A DNA stretch of 23,969 bases, taken from NCBI GenBank assembly GCA_964590315.1, contig CAZPVS010000017.1, forward strand, positions 1 to 23,969, read 5' to 3'. The notes under the pieces were generated by a model, which had not been told where the DNA came from, did not search any database, and was given only the letters and a program-made list of their open reading frames with translations. Positions 1 to 6,845 of the stretch are shown here, piece by piece. The position numbers and the translations under genes were made by a program. Source of the stretch: JALRHH01 sp964590315. Lineage in GTDB: Bacteria > Patescibacteriota > Saccharimonadia > Saccharimonadales > JALRHH01. The first letter of the stretch is position 1. Every line of letters begins with the position of its first letter.

Positions 1-207
1 TTGTCTGAATAAGATACATGTAACTGTCGTCTCTGTTAGGGTCGGTAAGTAAGTAGCTCAGTGTAAACAAATCAACTGGTACCTTCACTTCCGTACTGGC
101 GTGATACACCGCAAATAAACGCCCCTTTACCGCGCCACTACTGTAGTGACTCTAGCAGTCATACTATCCGAATGCCAACAGGCCCTTCAAGACGTGTACG
201 ACGTATG
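1..207. other. Left-edge non-coding stretch
   Basis: No convincing open frame is seen on either strand. The only clear structure is a short perfect inverted repeat CACTAC-T-GTAGTG at 136-148. The stretch lies downstream of the minus-strand gene that ends at 208. It may be that gene's 3-prime region or belong to a gene outside the window. Confidence 0.4.
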
Positions 208-858
208 TTATGTCTGGTATACAACGTTAAAGTTGCGGTGATCTTCGATAAGTTGGGAGACCATTAAAACATTCAGCCGTTGTGTGTCAGTCAGTTGATC
301 ATGCAAATCGCGGTCAAAAATATCCCCTGCTTCAGATTCGTGATCAGGGTCGGATGGCGCAACGTACTCGTACACCCCCTCGCGAGTAATGGCAAATCGG
401 CGTGTATGTGTTTCGTCGTCGTAATCTTTCTCAAATAATACGTATATTTCGTCGATTTCTTCTGTAGGGGGCAGGTAAGACACCTGAGGACCTAAGACAA
501 AGTCTTCTTCAACAGGCATATAAACCTTGATTCGGTCAGCACCAAATGTATCGCCTGGTGCACGTTCTTTCGTACGAATCATCTGGTATGATAGAGCCGT
601 TCGTAATTCACTTAGTTGATAGCCAGGACTTGCCAGAAAATCAAGCTGCAAGAAACGCGGGATTACCGTATCGTCACTCTTGTTGCGAATCATCTCCTTG
701 TCAGCCTGCAAAAAAACAGTACATGCTTCATGCACCAAATTGATTGCATCTGTACAGAGCTCCCGTGCTTTTGCTTCGTTCAACCGCTCAGCAAATTCGT
801 TCAGGTACTCAATATCTGGGATCGGCTGGCCTTCTTGACCTTCAACTCCATTGTTCAT
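208..858 (-). CDS. Hypothetical protein, 216 aa
   Basis: I do not recognise this protein. It is acidic and soluble, with no signal peptide or membrane segment. The N-terminal half is helical (residues about 18-60) and the C-terminal half, from about residue 105, has alternating hydrophobic strands rich in Asp and Glu. A TATAAT hexamer (plus coordinates 864-869) ends only 5 nt before the ATG and there is no Shine-Dalgarno site, so the mRNA may be leaderless. The start region resembles that of the mobile-element cargo gene starting at 19398: both have an AT-rich box followed upstream by TTGACAA on the coding strand. It is transcribed divergently from the gene at 955. Function unknown. Confidence 0.7.
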   Translation of the reverse strand: MNNGVEGQEGQPIPDIEYLNEFAERLNEAKARELCTDAINLVHEACTVFLQADKEMIRNKSDDTVIPRFLQLDFLASPGYQLSELRTALSYQMIRTKERAPGDTFGADRIKVYMPVEEDFVLGPQVSYLPPTEEIDEIYVLFEKDYDDETHTRRFAITREGVYEYVAPSDPDHESEAGDIFDRDLHDQLTDTQRLNVLMVSQLIEDHRNFNVVYQT

Positions 859-891
859 AATTAATTATATAATAACACTTTTACTTCTATA

Positions 892-920
892 TTGTCAAGT
901 TGTGGTCGGGGGTGTATAAT
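892..920 (+). promoter_or_regulatory. Sigma70-type promoter of the 104-aa gene
   Basis: TTGTCA (892-897), a 17-bp spacer and TATAAT (915-920). The predicted transcript start is about 927, giving a leader of about 28 nt with a GAGGAG ribosome-binding site before the ATG at 955. The -35 box overlaps a TTGACA on the opposite strand facing the divergent gene. Confidence 0.75.
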
Positions 921-954
921 CCCTGCATCCTATCCGTACTACTGAGGAGTCACT

Positions 955-1269
955 ATGACCCACGGCAAGAACAAGGAGCACATTCACGTCAAGGGCCTCA
1001 TCGAGGTCTGCTACCTTCCCACCTACCGCGACACCCCCAAGGAGCGCAAGGCACTCAGCCTCGCACTCGGCGGACTGACCCAGGTCGCGAAGGACGATGA
1101 CACCAAGACGCCCAGGTTCGATGTTGTTCGGCAGACACTGTTTGTCGAACTTGCTCTCGGCGACGTCAGCGAGACGGCGCTGCCTGGCATCAGCCGACTG
1201 GTGCTCCACCGGGTCGCCCAGAAGGCCCGACACGCACTACACAGTGTCAAGCTGGTCAGCGTCAGCTGA
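955..1269 (+). CDS. Hypothetical protein, 104 aa, GC-rich and probably highly expressed
   Basis: A basic, soluble protein of unknown function with no motif I can name. It begins with a His/Lys-rich stretch (THGKNKEHIHVKG) and continues as amphipathic segments to a terminal SVKLVSVS. The start is set by GAGGAG 8 nt upstream and by a strong promoter at 892-920. Third codon positions are strongly C/G-biased (GCC, CTC, AAG, GAC), unlike the neighbouring genes; the same style is seen in the genes at 11151 and 15382. An elaborate 3-prime hairpin region and a terminator follow at 1288-1437. Taken together this suggests high expression. The biased codons could alternatively reflect foreign origin. 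Confidence 0.72.
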   Translation: MTHGKNKEHIHVKGLIEVCYLPTYRDTPKERKALSLALGGLTQVAKDDDTKTPRFDVVRQTLFVELALGDVSETALPGISRLVLHRVAQKARHALHSVKLVSVS

Positions 1270-1287
1270 CAAAGTACGGATCGGATT

Positions 1288-1353
1288 TCCCGGATGGGGT
1301 CACACAACTGGCGCATTTGCGCAATGTTCCAGATGTGTGCACCCTTTCCGGGA
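1288..1353 (+). ncRNA. Strongly structured 3-prime UTR hairpin
   Basis: A long nested stem-loop: TCCCGGA (1288-1294) pairs with TCCGGGA (1347-1353), CACACA (1301-1306) with TGTGTG (1334-1339), CTGG (1308-1311) with CCAG (1329-1332), with a small GC hairpin in the tip. It lies directly after the stop codon of the 104-aa gene and before its terminator. It could stabilise the mRNA or be a separate small RNA. Confidence 0.55.
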
Positions 1354-1355
1354 TC

Positions 1356-1437
1356 CGGGCTTAGCCAATGGAATACTTTTGTAGTTGGCATTATTGCCAC
1401 CATTTGTACACCCCTAGCTAAGCCCGATTTTCTTTTT
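1356..1437 (+). terminator. Intrinsic terminator after the 104-aa gene
   Basis: Perfect 10-bp stem CGGGCTTAGC (1356-1365) with GCTAAGCCCG (1417-1426), followed by ATTTTTCTTTTTT. The 51-nt loop holds a further small hairpin (TGGC/GCCA, 1386-1398), so this is a long, branched terminator rather than a minimal one. Confidence 0.75.
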
Positions 1438-1537
1438 TGGCAACAAAATACCGCCGTATCCGCACCGCAAAATATTGTCCGCAATATACCTACCGATGCC
1501 ACCCTAGCGCCGCGCATCTTCCTGTATAATCCGGAGC

Positions 1538-2395
1538 ATGCAACCTATCAATCAGACGGTGCTCATGTCGGGTGCCGACTATTTCAACGATGAATACGCT
1601 ATAAACCCGTACATGGACTCTTCCGTTTCCGTCGATACCGCCCAAGCAATGCAGGAGCATGCTGCGGTTGCCGATGCTCTCCGTAGCACCGGCATCGATG
1701 TCCATTACACTCCAGCACCGCAGGAGTGCCAGGACGGTGTCTACACCGCCAACTGGGCACTGACACGGAACAAAAAAGCCATCCTAGCCTCCCTTCCTCC
1801 ACAAAGACAGGCTGAACAGCCGCATGCCCGTGCTGCGCTTGAGGCACTTGGGTTCGAGGTCATCGAGGCCCCCTATCGATTCAGCGGTCAGGGTGACGCA
1901 TTGCCCTGCGGGTCCTACCTGTTCATGGGCAATCACTACCGCACCGACCCCCGGATGCATCAGTTCGTCGCCGACACTTTGGGTTATGAGATTATAAGCC
2001 TCCAGACCATCCCCCAACTTGACCAGAATGGCCAACCTCAGGCCAATGCCGTCTCTGGATGGCCGGATAGTTTCTTCTACGATATCGATCTTGCTCTCTC
2101 GGTATTGCGCAGCGACCTCATCGCGTGGTGCCCTGATGCGTTTGTGCCAAAAAGCCAGGAGATTATCAAAGCCCTCCCCCTTCAAAAAATCGAAGTGTCT
2201 CTCGAGGAAGCCATGGGGGGCTTTGCCTGTAATCTCGTCTCGACTGGCACAACCGTCATCATGAGCGCCGATGCCCCACAGCTCAAGTCAGCGATTGAGG
2301 CACACGGGCTCCAGACGATAACCCCAGAAATTACCGAGCTCGCCAAGGGTGGCGGCTACATCCGCTGTACCACCCTGACCCTCAATAACCAATAA
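1538..2395 (+). CDS. Dimethylargininase / arginine-deiminase-superfamily hydrolase
   Basis: Member of the guanidine-modifying (DDAH/amidinotransferase) superfamily, which hydrolyses or transfers amidino groups on arginine-like substrates through a cysteine nucleophile. The signature regions are QDGVYTAN (65-72), FSGQGD (115-120, normally FEGGGD) and the C-terminal GGGYIRCTTL with Cys277 in the nucleophile position. The length of 285 aa is normal. The motif that usually reads YHLD here reads YDID (181-184), so the usual catalytic His is Asp182. TATAAT (1525-1530) ends 7 nt before the ATG, which predicts a leaderless mRNA. A bidirectional terminator follows. The fold family is secure; the exact substrate, and whether it is active, are not. 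Confidence 0.82.
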   Translation: MQPINQTVLMSGADYFNDEYAINPYMDSSVSVDTAQAMQEHAAVADALRSTGIDVHYTPAPQECQDGVYTANWALTRNKKAILASLPPQRQAEQPHARAALEALGFEVIEAPYRFSGQGDALPCGSYLFMGNHYRTDPRMHQFVADTLGYEIISLQTIPQLDQNGQPQANAVSGWPDSFFYDIDLALSVLRSDLIAWCPDAFVPKSQEIIKALPLQKIEVSLEEAMGGFACNLVSTGTTVIMSADAPQLKSAIEAHGLQTITPEITELAKGGGYIRCTTLTLNNQ

Positions 2396-2423
2396 AAATA
2401 ACCCTCGACAGAGGGGTATTTTT
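2394..2423. terminator. Bidirectional terminator between convergent genes
   Basis: Hairpin with CCCTC paired to GAGGG around a GACA loop, flanked by AAAAATA on one side and TATTTTT on the other, so it has a U-run in both directions. It serves the plus-strand hydrolase gene and the minus-strand 89-aa gene. Confidence 0.85.
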
Positions 2424-2436
2424 AGGAACTGTCGAC

Positions 2437-2706
2437 TTAGGCCCGTCGGTTTTGATCATATACCAAGCTGGAATCATGGCCGGCTTTACGTTCTGCTACT
2501 ACAGTTTCTTTAGTCACAATGCTACCATCCTGTAATTGAACGAGTTCACTAGCTGATGTGTGTCCTAAATCAGCGAGGGCTTTAGCACGTTCGGCAGTTG
2601 CTTCAGCCTCCCAAGCATCAACCTGTGCATGCTCTTCAGGGTTTGTTGCAGTAGCTCGTAGTTCTTCAACTGCTTCAAGTACAGCGGGTTTCTGTGAATT
2701 ATCCAT
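2437..2706 (-). CDS. Hypothetical protein, 89 aa, helical
   Basis: A small acidic protein of unknown function. Residues 8-50 are Ala/Glu-rich and predicted helical, possibly a coiled coil; the C-terminal part ends in an Arg-rich NRRA. No membrane segment or signal is seen. The start is supported by an A-rich leader with AAGGA upstream of the ATG and a TATACT hexamer about 45 nt upstream (minus strand), so this gene has a real 5-prime leader, unlike many of its neighbours. It runs convergently into the terminator at 2394-2423. Confidence 0.65.
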   Translation of the reverse strand: MDNSQKPAVLEAVEELRATATNPEEHAQVDAWEAEATAERAKALADLGHTSASELVQLQDGSIVTKETVVAERKAGHDSSLVYDQNRRA

Positions 2707-2789
2707 AGTCTTTTATTTTCCTTTTTGTTTTAATTTGACTATGGAAATAGTATAGCAATTATTTAACTATTTGTCAATATAATGATTTA

Positions 2790-3188
2790 TTATGAAGATT
2801 CTGTTGGGCCAGGCTCAAGAAGTTCTTTAAATTCCCCTGACTGTTCTGCACCACGAAATTTAACAAATGCCTCAAGTCCTCGTAAAGCGACCTCAAAACC
2901 GATCACTTTTCCGAGCTTATAGTTAAAGTCAGGGTTATTATAGAGATCATCTGGACTCTGATTCATTATCTGGGCTAATTTTTTCCTATCTTCTTGTAGT
3001 TCAGCTGATAGCTCATTATGTAAACCGACCAGTTCATCTGTGGGCACCGATAAAATCGCATTGGCTACTTCTTTAGTCTGCTCTTTATCTCCTTTATCCA
3101 GCATAGCTTGAATAATATCTGATAGGTTTCTATTCGATCCTAATCCAGGTCCATGAGGGCTTTCGGGGTAGTTTGCTTCATCCACCAT
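2790..3188 (-). CDS. Hypothetical protein, 132 aa
   Basis: A soluble protein I do not recognise, mostly helical. It begins with a Pro/Gly-rich segment (residues 7-18), then a run of amphipathic helices (about 22-115) and an acidic Pro-rich tail. On the coding strand TAGTAT ends 7 nt before the ATG and no Shine-Dalgarno site is visible, which fits a leaderless start. It lies just downstream of the murE-like gene (26 nt away, same strand), but the promoter suggests it can be transcribed on its own. Function unknown. Confidence 0.65.
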   Translation of the reverse strand: MVDEANYPESPHGPGLGSNRNLSDIIQAMLDKGDKEQTKEVANAILSVPTDELVGLHNELSAELQEDRKKLAQIMNQSPDDLYNNPDFNYKLGKVIGFEVALRGLEAFVKFRGAEQSGEFKELLEPGPTESS

Positions 3189-3214
3189 CTGAGCAATACT
3201 ATACTACAAAACGC

Positions 3215-4516
3215 TTATTTTTGCAATGACCGCACTACTTTACGAACGGTGGCGATTTCATCCCAAGGATTCTCGCCATTGGCTCGTTCGATGGTTTTTT
3301 CATGTCCTTTGCCCAGTAGCAGCACAGTATCACCGGTATCAGCTCGAGAAACTGCATAATTAATTGCCTCGGTCCGGTCATGGACAAGGAATAGATCCTG
3401 GTCGCGGACTTTGCCGGCTTCCTCTGCGCCCGCGGCGATCTGGTTCATGATTTCCAGGCCATCAATATCCCGATCGTCTTCTTCGGTGATGACAACTTCA
3501 TCGGCATACTCACCAGCTAACCGGCCCTGTACGCCCCGCTTTGCTTCATCACGGCGACCAGCACTGCCAAACATGACGATTAATTTGCCCTTCACCACCG
3601 GTTTGAGGTCCTTGAATAACTTCTCGAAACTGTCTGGCGTATGCGCAAAATCAACGATGACGTCAAAGTCCTGGCCCTCGTCAATCCTCGTCATACGGCC
3701 CTCGACACCTTTCAAAGCAGCAATTCCCTGCTCTATCTGAGCTTTATCAAGTCCTACTACCCGGCCAACTGCTACGACTGCCAAAGAATTGGATACATTA
3801 AAGCTACCGGGTAGATGGCAGGTGATGGCATATTGCTCATCATCAGTTACTGCCGTATAGGTATTGCCCGCCGGAGATGCAGTGATGTTCGTCGCTCTTA
3901 CGTGGCCAGACTTCATGCCGTAGCCGACCGCATGCAGTACATCGCTCGCAAACAAGCGAGCGCTTTCATCATCAGTATTTACAATACCCGTGCGCAAACC
4001 TTTTTTATTCTTATTGGCCAGCTTGAATAATTTTCGTTTGGCATCACGGTACGATTCAAATGTTCCATGAAAATCCAGATGTTCGTGTGTAACGTTGGTC
4101 ATGACGGCCACGCTGTACGGAACGCCCCAGACCCGATTCTGCGCAAGCGCATGGCTTGTCGTCTCGAGCACTAACCACTCAACCCCCTGTTTGCGCAGCC
4201 ACTTGAGCCGCTTCATAAGCTCCGGGATGGGAACGTTGGTCATGTGATAGGTCTGCATCCGAATATCATCATTTGCACCATAGGCGACGGTCGTCATGAG
4301 CCCCACGCTGTACCCCGCTTCGCGGAGCATGCGGTGGATCATGTACGTCGTTGTGGTTTTGCCATTGGTACCGGTGACGCCAATGACCTTGAAATGCCTC
4401 CCCGGAAATCCATATAGCACGTTAAAGAAGATCGCTTCCAATAAGTGCCCAAACGGCTCAATTTGCTTGAACATGCTAGTTGGTATCAATTTCTTTACGG
4501 TGGTTCTGAGGTTCAT
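3215..4516 (-). CDS. murE: MurE-type UDP-MurNAc-tripeptide ligase
   Basis: Cytoplasmic ATP-dependent Mur ligase, which adds the third amino acid to UDP-MurNAc-L-Ala-D-Glu in peptidoglycan synthesis. Visible features: P-loop GVTGTNGKTTT (46-56), ETTSHAL (118-124), HEHLDFHG (144-151), SYRDAKRKLF with the lysine that is carbamylated in this family (near residue 160), and GKGHEKTIE (402-410). At 433 aa it is shorter than typical MurE (about 490); the missing part is the N-terminal UDP-binding domain, since the P-loop comes at residue 46. The DNPR motif of diaminopimelate-adding enzymes is absent and TEEDDRDIDG (344-353) stands there, so the amino acid added cannot be assigned. TATACT ends 7 nt before the ATG, predicting a leaderless mRNA. 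Divergent from tsaD. Confidence 0.88.
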   Translation of the reverse strand: MNLRTTVKKLIPTSMFKQIEPFGHLLEAIFFNVLYGFPGRHFKVIGVTGTNGKTTTTYMIHRMLREAGYSVGLMTTVAYGANDDIRMQTYHMTNVPIPELMKRLKWLRKQGVEWLVLETTSHALAQNRVWGVPYSVAVMTNVTHEHLDFHGTFESYRDAKRKLFKLANKNKKGLRTGIVNTDDESARLFASDVLHAVGYGMKSGHVRATNITASPAGNTYTAVTDDEQYAITCHLPGSFNVSNSLAVVAVGRVVGLDKAQIEQGIAALKGVEGRMTRIDEGQDFDVIVDFAHTPDSFEKLFKDLKPVVKGKLIVMFGSAGRRDEAKRGVQGRLAGEYADEVVITEEDDRDIDGLEIMNQIAAGAEEAGKVRDQDLFLVHDRTEAINYAVSRADTGDTVLLLGKGHEKTIERANGENPWDEIATVRKVVRSLQK

Positions 4517-4610
4517 GGTCTCTAGTATATCGCAGGGGGAGATGCTTCATCCATAAAGAAGTATCGTACTCCCCTTTTCTTTCGTACATCGGGTATACTG
4601 GAGACGACCT

Positions 4611-5672
4611 ATGAAAGTTTTAGGAATAGAGACGAGTTGTGACGAGACGGCGGCGGCTGTCGTTGAAGACGGTAAGAAGCTGCTGTCAAACGCCGTGCTC
4701 TCAAGCATGGATCTTCATGCCGCCTACGGAGGAGTTGTGCCAGAGATAGCTGCACGCAGTCATATTGAGGCTATCACCCCTGTTATTGCCCAAGCGCTTC
4801 AGCAGGCCGACTGTACATGGGATGACATTGACGCTATTGCCGTGACGTATGGCGCGGGGCTCGGTGGCTCTCTACTGGTGGGGGTGATGACCGCCCGCAC
4901 GCTGGCAATCACGAAGCATAAGCCACTGTACGCGGTGAATCATGTTGAGGCACATATCTACGCTAACTTCCTGACAGAAACCACCCTGCCCGGCTACACA
5001 CTGCCTGATCAAAGCCCGAGGTTCCCCATGCTCGGCTTGATTGTCTCTGGAGGACACAGTCAGATTGTCCTCTGGCGCGATCATTTTGATTACACCCTCC
5101 TCGGTCAGACCCATGACGATGCTATTGGTGAAGCCTTCGATAAAGTCGCAAAAATACTCGGCCTGCCATACCCTGGCGGCCCATCGGTCAGTAAGAAGGC
5201 AGTGGAGGGTGACCCTTACGCCTACCCCTTCCCCAAATCAAAGCTTCAAGCAAAATACGACTATAGCTTCTCTGGGATTAAGACGGCCGTTTTACGGACG
5301 GCACAGGCAGAGATTGGTGAAGATCACGCATTTCCCTCATATAAGCTCGCAGAACGGCTCTCAGAGGCTCAGAAAGCAAACATTGCCGCCAGCTTCCAGC
5401 GTATCGCCGTTGAGACGGTTGTCGATAAAGTGGTGACCGCCTATGAGGAGTTCCAACCGCAATCAGTGGTGATAGGAGGTGGCGTAGCCGCCAGCCCTGA
5501 ACTACGGAGACAACTTGCCGAACGGCTCCCTCTTGCAATACGCTATACCGATCCAAAATTATGTACCGACAACGGCGCAATGATTGCAACGCTCGGAAGT
5601 TATGCTGCCCTACACAACCAGCCAGCAACCGACCCGTTCAAACTCGACATCCAACCCAATCTCTCAATGTAA
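4611..5672 (+). CDS. tsaD: tRNA N6-adenosine threonylcarbamoyltransferase TsaD
   Basis: Transfers the threonylcarbamoyl group to A37 of ANN-decoding tRNAs, working with TsaB and TsaE (neither of which is in this window). ASKHA-fold hallmarks are all present: GIETSCDETA (5-14), the metal-binding HVEAH (111-115), MLGLIVSGGHSQ, DDAIGEAFDKVAK, the FSGIKTAVLR segment, VIGGGVAAS and CTDNGAMIA. The length of 353 aa is normal. TATACT (4594-4599) lies 11 nt before the ATG, so the leader would be only a few nt. It is divergent from murE and ends 4 nt from the convergent gene at 5677. No frameshift or missing motif was seen. Confidence 0.96.
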   Translation: MKVLGIETSCDETAAAVVEDGKKLLSNAVLSSMDLHAAYGGVVPEIAARSHIEAITPVIAQALQQADCTWDDIDAIAVTYGAGLGGSLLVGVMTARTLAITKHKPLYAVNHVEAHIYANFLTETTLPGYTLPDQSPRFPMLGLIVSGGHSQIVLWRDHFDYTLLGQTHDDAIGEAFDKVAKILGLPYPGGPSVSKKAVEGDPYAYPFPKSKLQAKYDYSFSGIKTAVLRTAQAEIGEDHAFPSYKLAERLSEAQKANIAASFQRIAVETVVDKVVTAYEEFQPQSVVIGGGVAASPELRRQLAERLPLAIRYTDPKLCTDNGAMIATLGSYAALHNQPATDPFKLDIQPNLSM

Positions 5673-5676
5673 TTCC

Positions 5677-6522
5677 CTAGAGACCCCAGAAACCCAAGCC
5701 AATGATGCCCCGCCCTTTTTTTGCCATCCGGGCATGTTCTCGTTCGGTCAGTGCTATCTGCCGTTCAATAGGCGATGTGTCGATTTCTAACCCTGTTGTT
5801 TGTAACTGATGTACGCACTCGCGAACCGAATAGAGTTCCTGTAGCGTAGTCGTCGCGGAGCAGCCTCGTGGCTGATAGGTATCGACAAACTGTTGAATGC
5901 CATCTGGCCCGACGGCAATCTGCCCCACATCGGTAATCTGCTCAGCATTGAAGTGCTCGGTCACGATATCTTGTCCATTAAGTTGCCGAAGCGTTACGTT
6001 GACGAAAGCCTTTGGCACACAGTCACGGGAGACCGTTACCGTGGGGGCTCGATCAATCAGCAGCCCTACAACCCCTTCTCCTGTCTGGACGATCACGGGA
6101 ACAGATGGCTGCATCTTATCGAACGCTTCTACCACTGGGTGTACATCCTCACTCTCATAGGTGCCGTCACGAGCTTGTTCAAGTGACCGAAATACCAAAG
6201 CCCCCTCCAGTACCGCTTGGTGCTGCCCCTGTTCTACGAGTCCCGTAAGGCAACGACGAACTCTTGCCCGCCCCTGTTCTAACGCCAAGGCAGCTCGCAC
6301 TAGTAACGTCTCTTCTGTGGCATGAATGCGGTGTAGCTCCCGCCCGTCGGGAATATCTACGATAGCTGACTCCATCTCTACCACCTGAGCGCGTACCGTC
6401 ATATCTTCCTCAAAACACAAACTCAGCCCGATAAGTGCATTGTCGAAATTCCCTGTCATCTCATCAAGCTCATAACTGCGCCCTTCACGGAGCGCATACG
6501 CTTCAATATGCTGTGTTGTCAT
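5677..6522 (-). CDS. Hypothetical protein, 281 aa
   Basis: I do not recognise this protein. It is soluble and acidic with no signal peptide. Residues 1-100 alternate strands and helices, residues about 70-110 form a long Glu/Arg-rich helix, the middle (130-200) looks beta-rich, and the C-terminus (about 240-275) is helical, ending in a Gly/hydrophobic tail (RGIIGLGFWGL). The start is well supported by AAGGGAG about 5 nt upstream of the ATG on the coding strand. It is convergent with tsaD with only 4 bp between stop codons. Function unknown. Confidence 0.7.
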   Translation of the reverse strand: MTTQHIEAYALREGRSYELDEMTGNFDNALIGLSLCFEEDMTVRAQVVEMESAIVDIPDGRELHRIHATEETLLVRAALALEQGRARVRRCLTGLVEQGQHQAVLEGALVFRSLEQARDGTYESEDVHPVVEAFDKMQPSVPVIVQTGEGVVGLLIDRAPTVTVSRDCVPKAFVNVTLRQLNGQDIVTEHFNAEQITDVGQIAVGPDGIQQFVDTYQPRGCSATTTLQELYSVRECVHQLQTTGLEIDTSPIERQIALTEREHARMAKKGRGIIGLGFWGL

Positions 6523-6845
6523 ATTTTCTCCCTTACTATTAGTCTACACCCGAGCGCAAGTACCTTGCACGAAGATATCGCTTATGATATATTTTTGATA
6601 CAAACAAAAACATGAGCAATATTGCCTTGGTGGGCACGTACATTTGAGACAAACGTTACATTTTGGGTCTATGCAGAAAAGCTTTCACGTGAAAGCTCTT
6701 GTGCTTAATTGCCAAAATTAGTAAGAGCCGCCGCTAACAGAGATGGTATACTGTCCTTACATGTGCGAACACCCCCTGTCGTGCTCATGCGCCACTGCCT
6801 ATGTTCGCCACCACGTATGTACATCTATCTAACAGGAAATACTCT
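6523..6845 (+). promoter_or_regulatory. valS upstream region: palindrome, promoter and leader
   Basis: The region holds an 18-bp perfect palindrome AGCTTTCACGTGAAAGCT (6680-6697), possibly an operator, then an extended -10 box TGGTATACT (hexamer 6747-6752) with a predicted transcript start near 6759. The resulting leader of about 87 nt contains a long-range stem, GTGCGAACA (6763-6771) with TGTTCG-CCAC (6803-6812 area), a possible 23-aa leader peptide (6761-6832) and AGGAAA just before the valS ATG. No canonical T-box element is visible. Confidence 0.5.
6761..6832 (+). CDS. Possible 23-aa Cys-rich leader peptide upstream of valS
   Basis: ATG at 6761, 8 nt after the -10 hexamer TATACT, opens a 23-codon frame, MCEHPLSCSCATAYVRHHVC plus TSI, and stops at 6830-6832. 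Four of the 23 residues are cysteine. The stop lies 13 nt before the valS ATG, just ahead of its ribosome-binding site, which would allow translational coupling or attenuation. The -10-to-ATG distance is the same as in the presumed leaderless genes here. It is not enriched in valine codons (two), so classical valine attenuation is not obvious. It may be chance. Confidence 0.3.
   Translation: MCEHPLSCSCATAYVRHHVCTSI

Noticed and set aside
6801..6845. N-terminal extension of ValS from the ATG at 6801
   Set aside because: The 15 extra residues do not look like ValS, the ATG sits inside the leader stem, and AGGAAA supports 6846.
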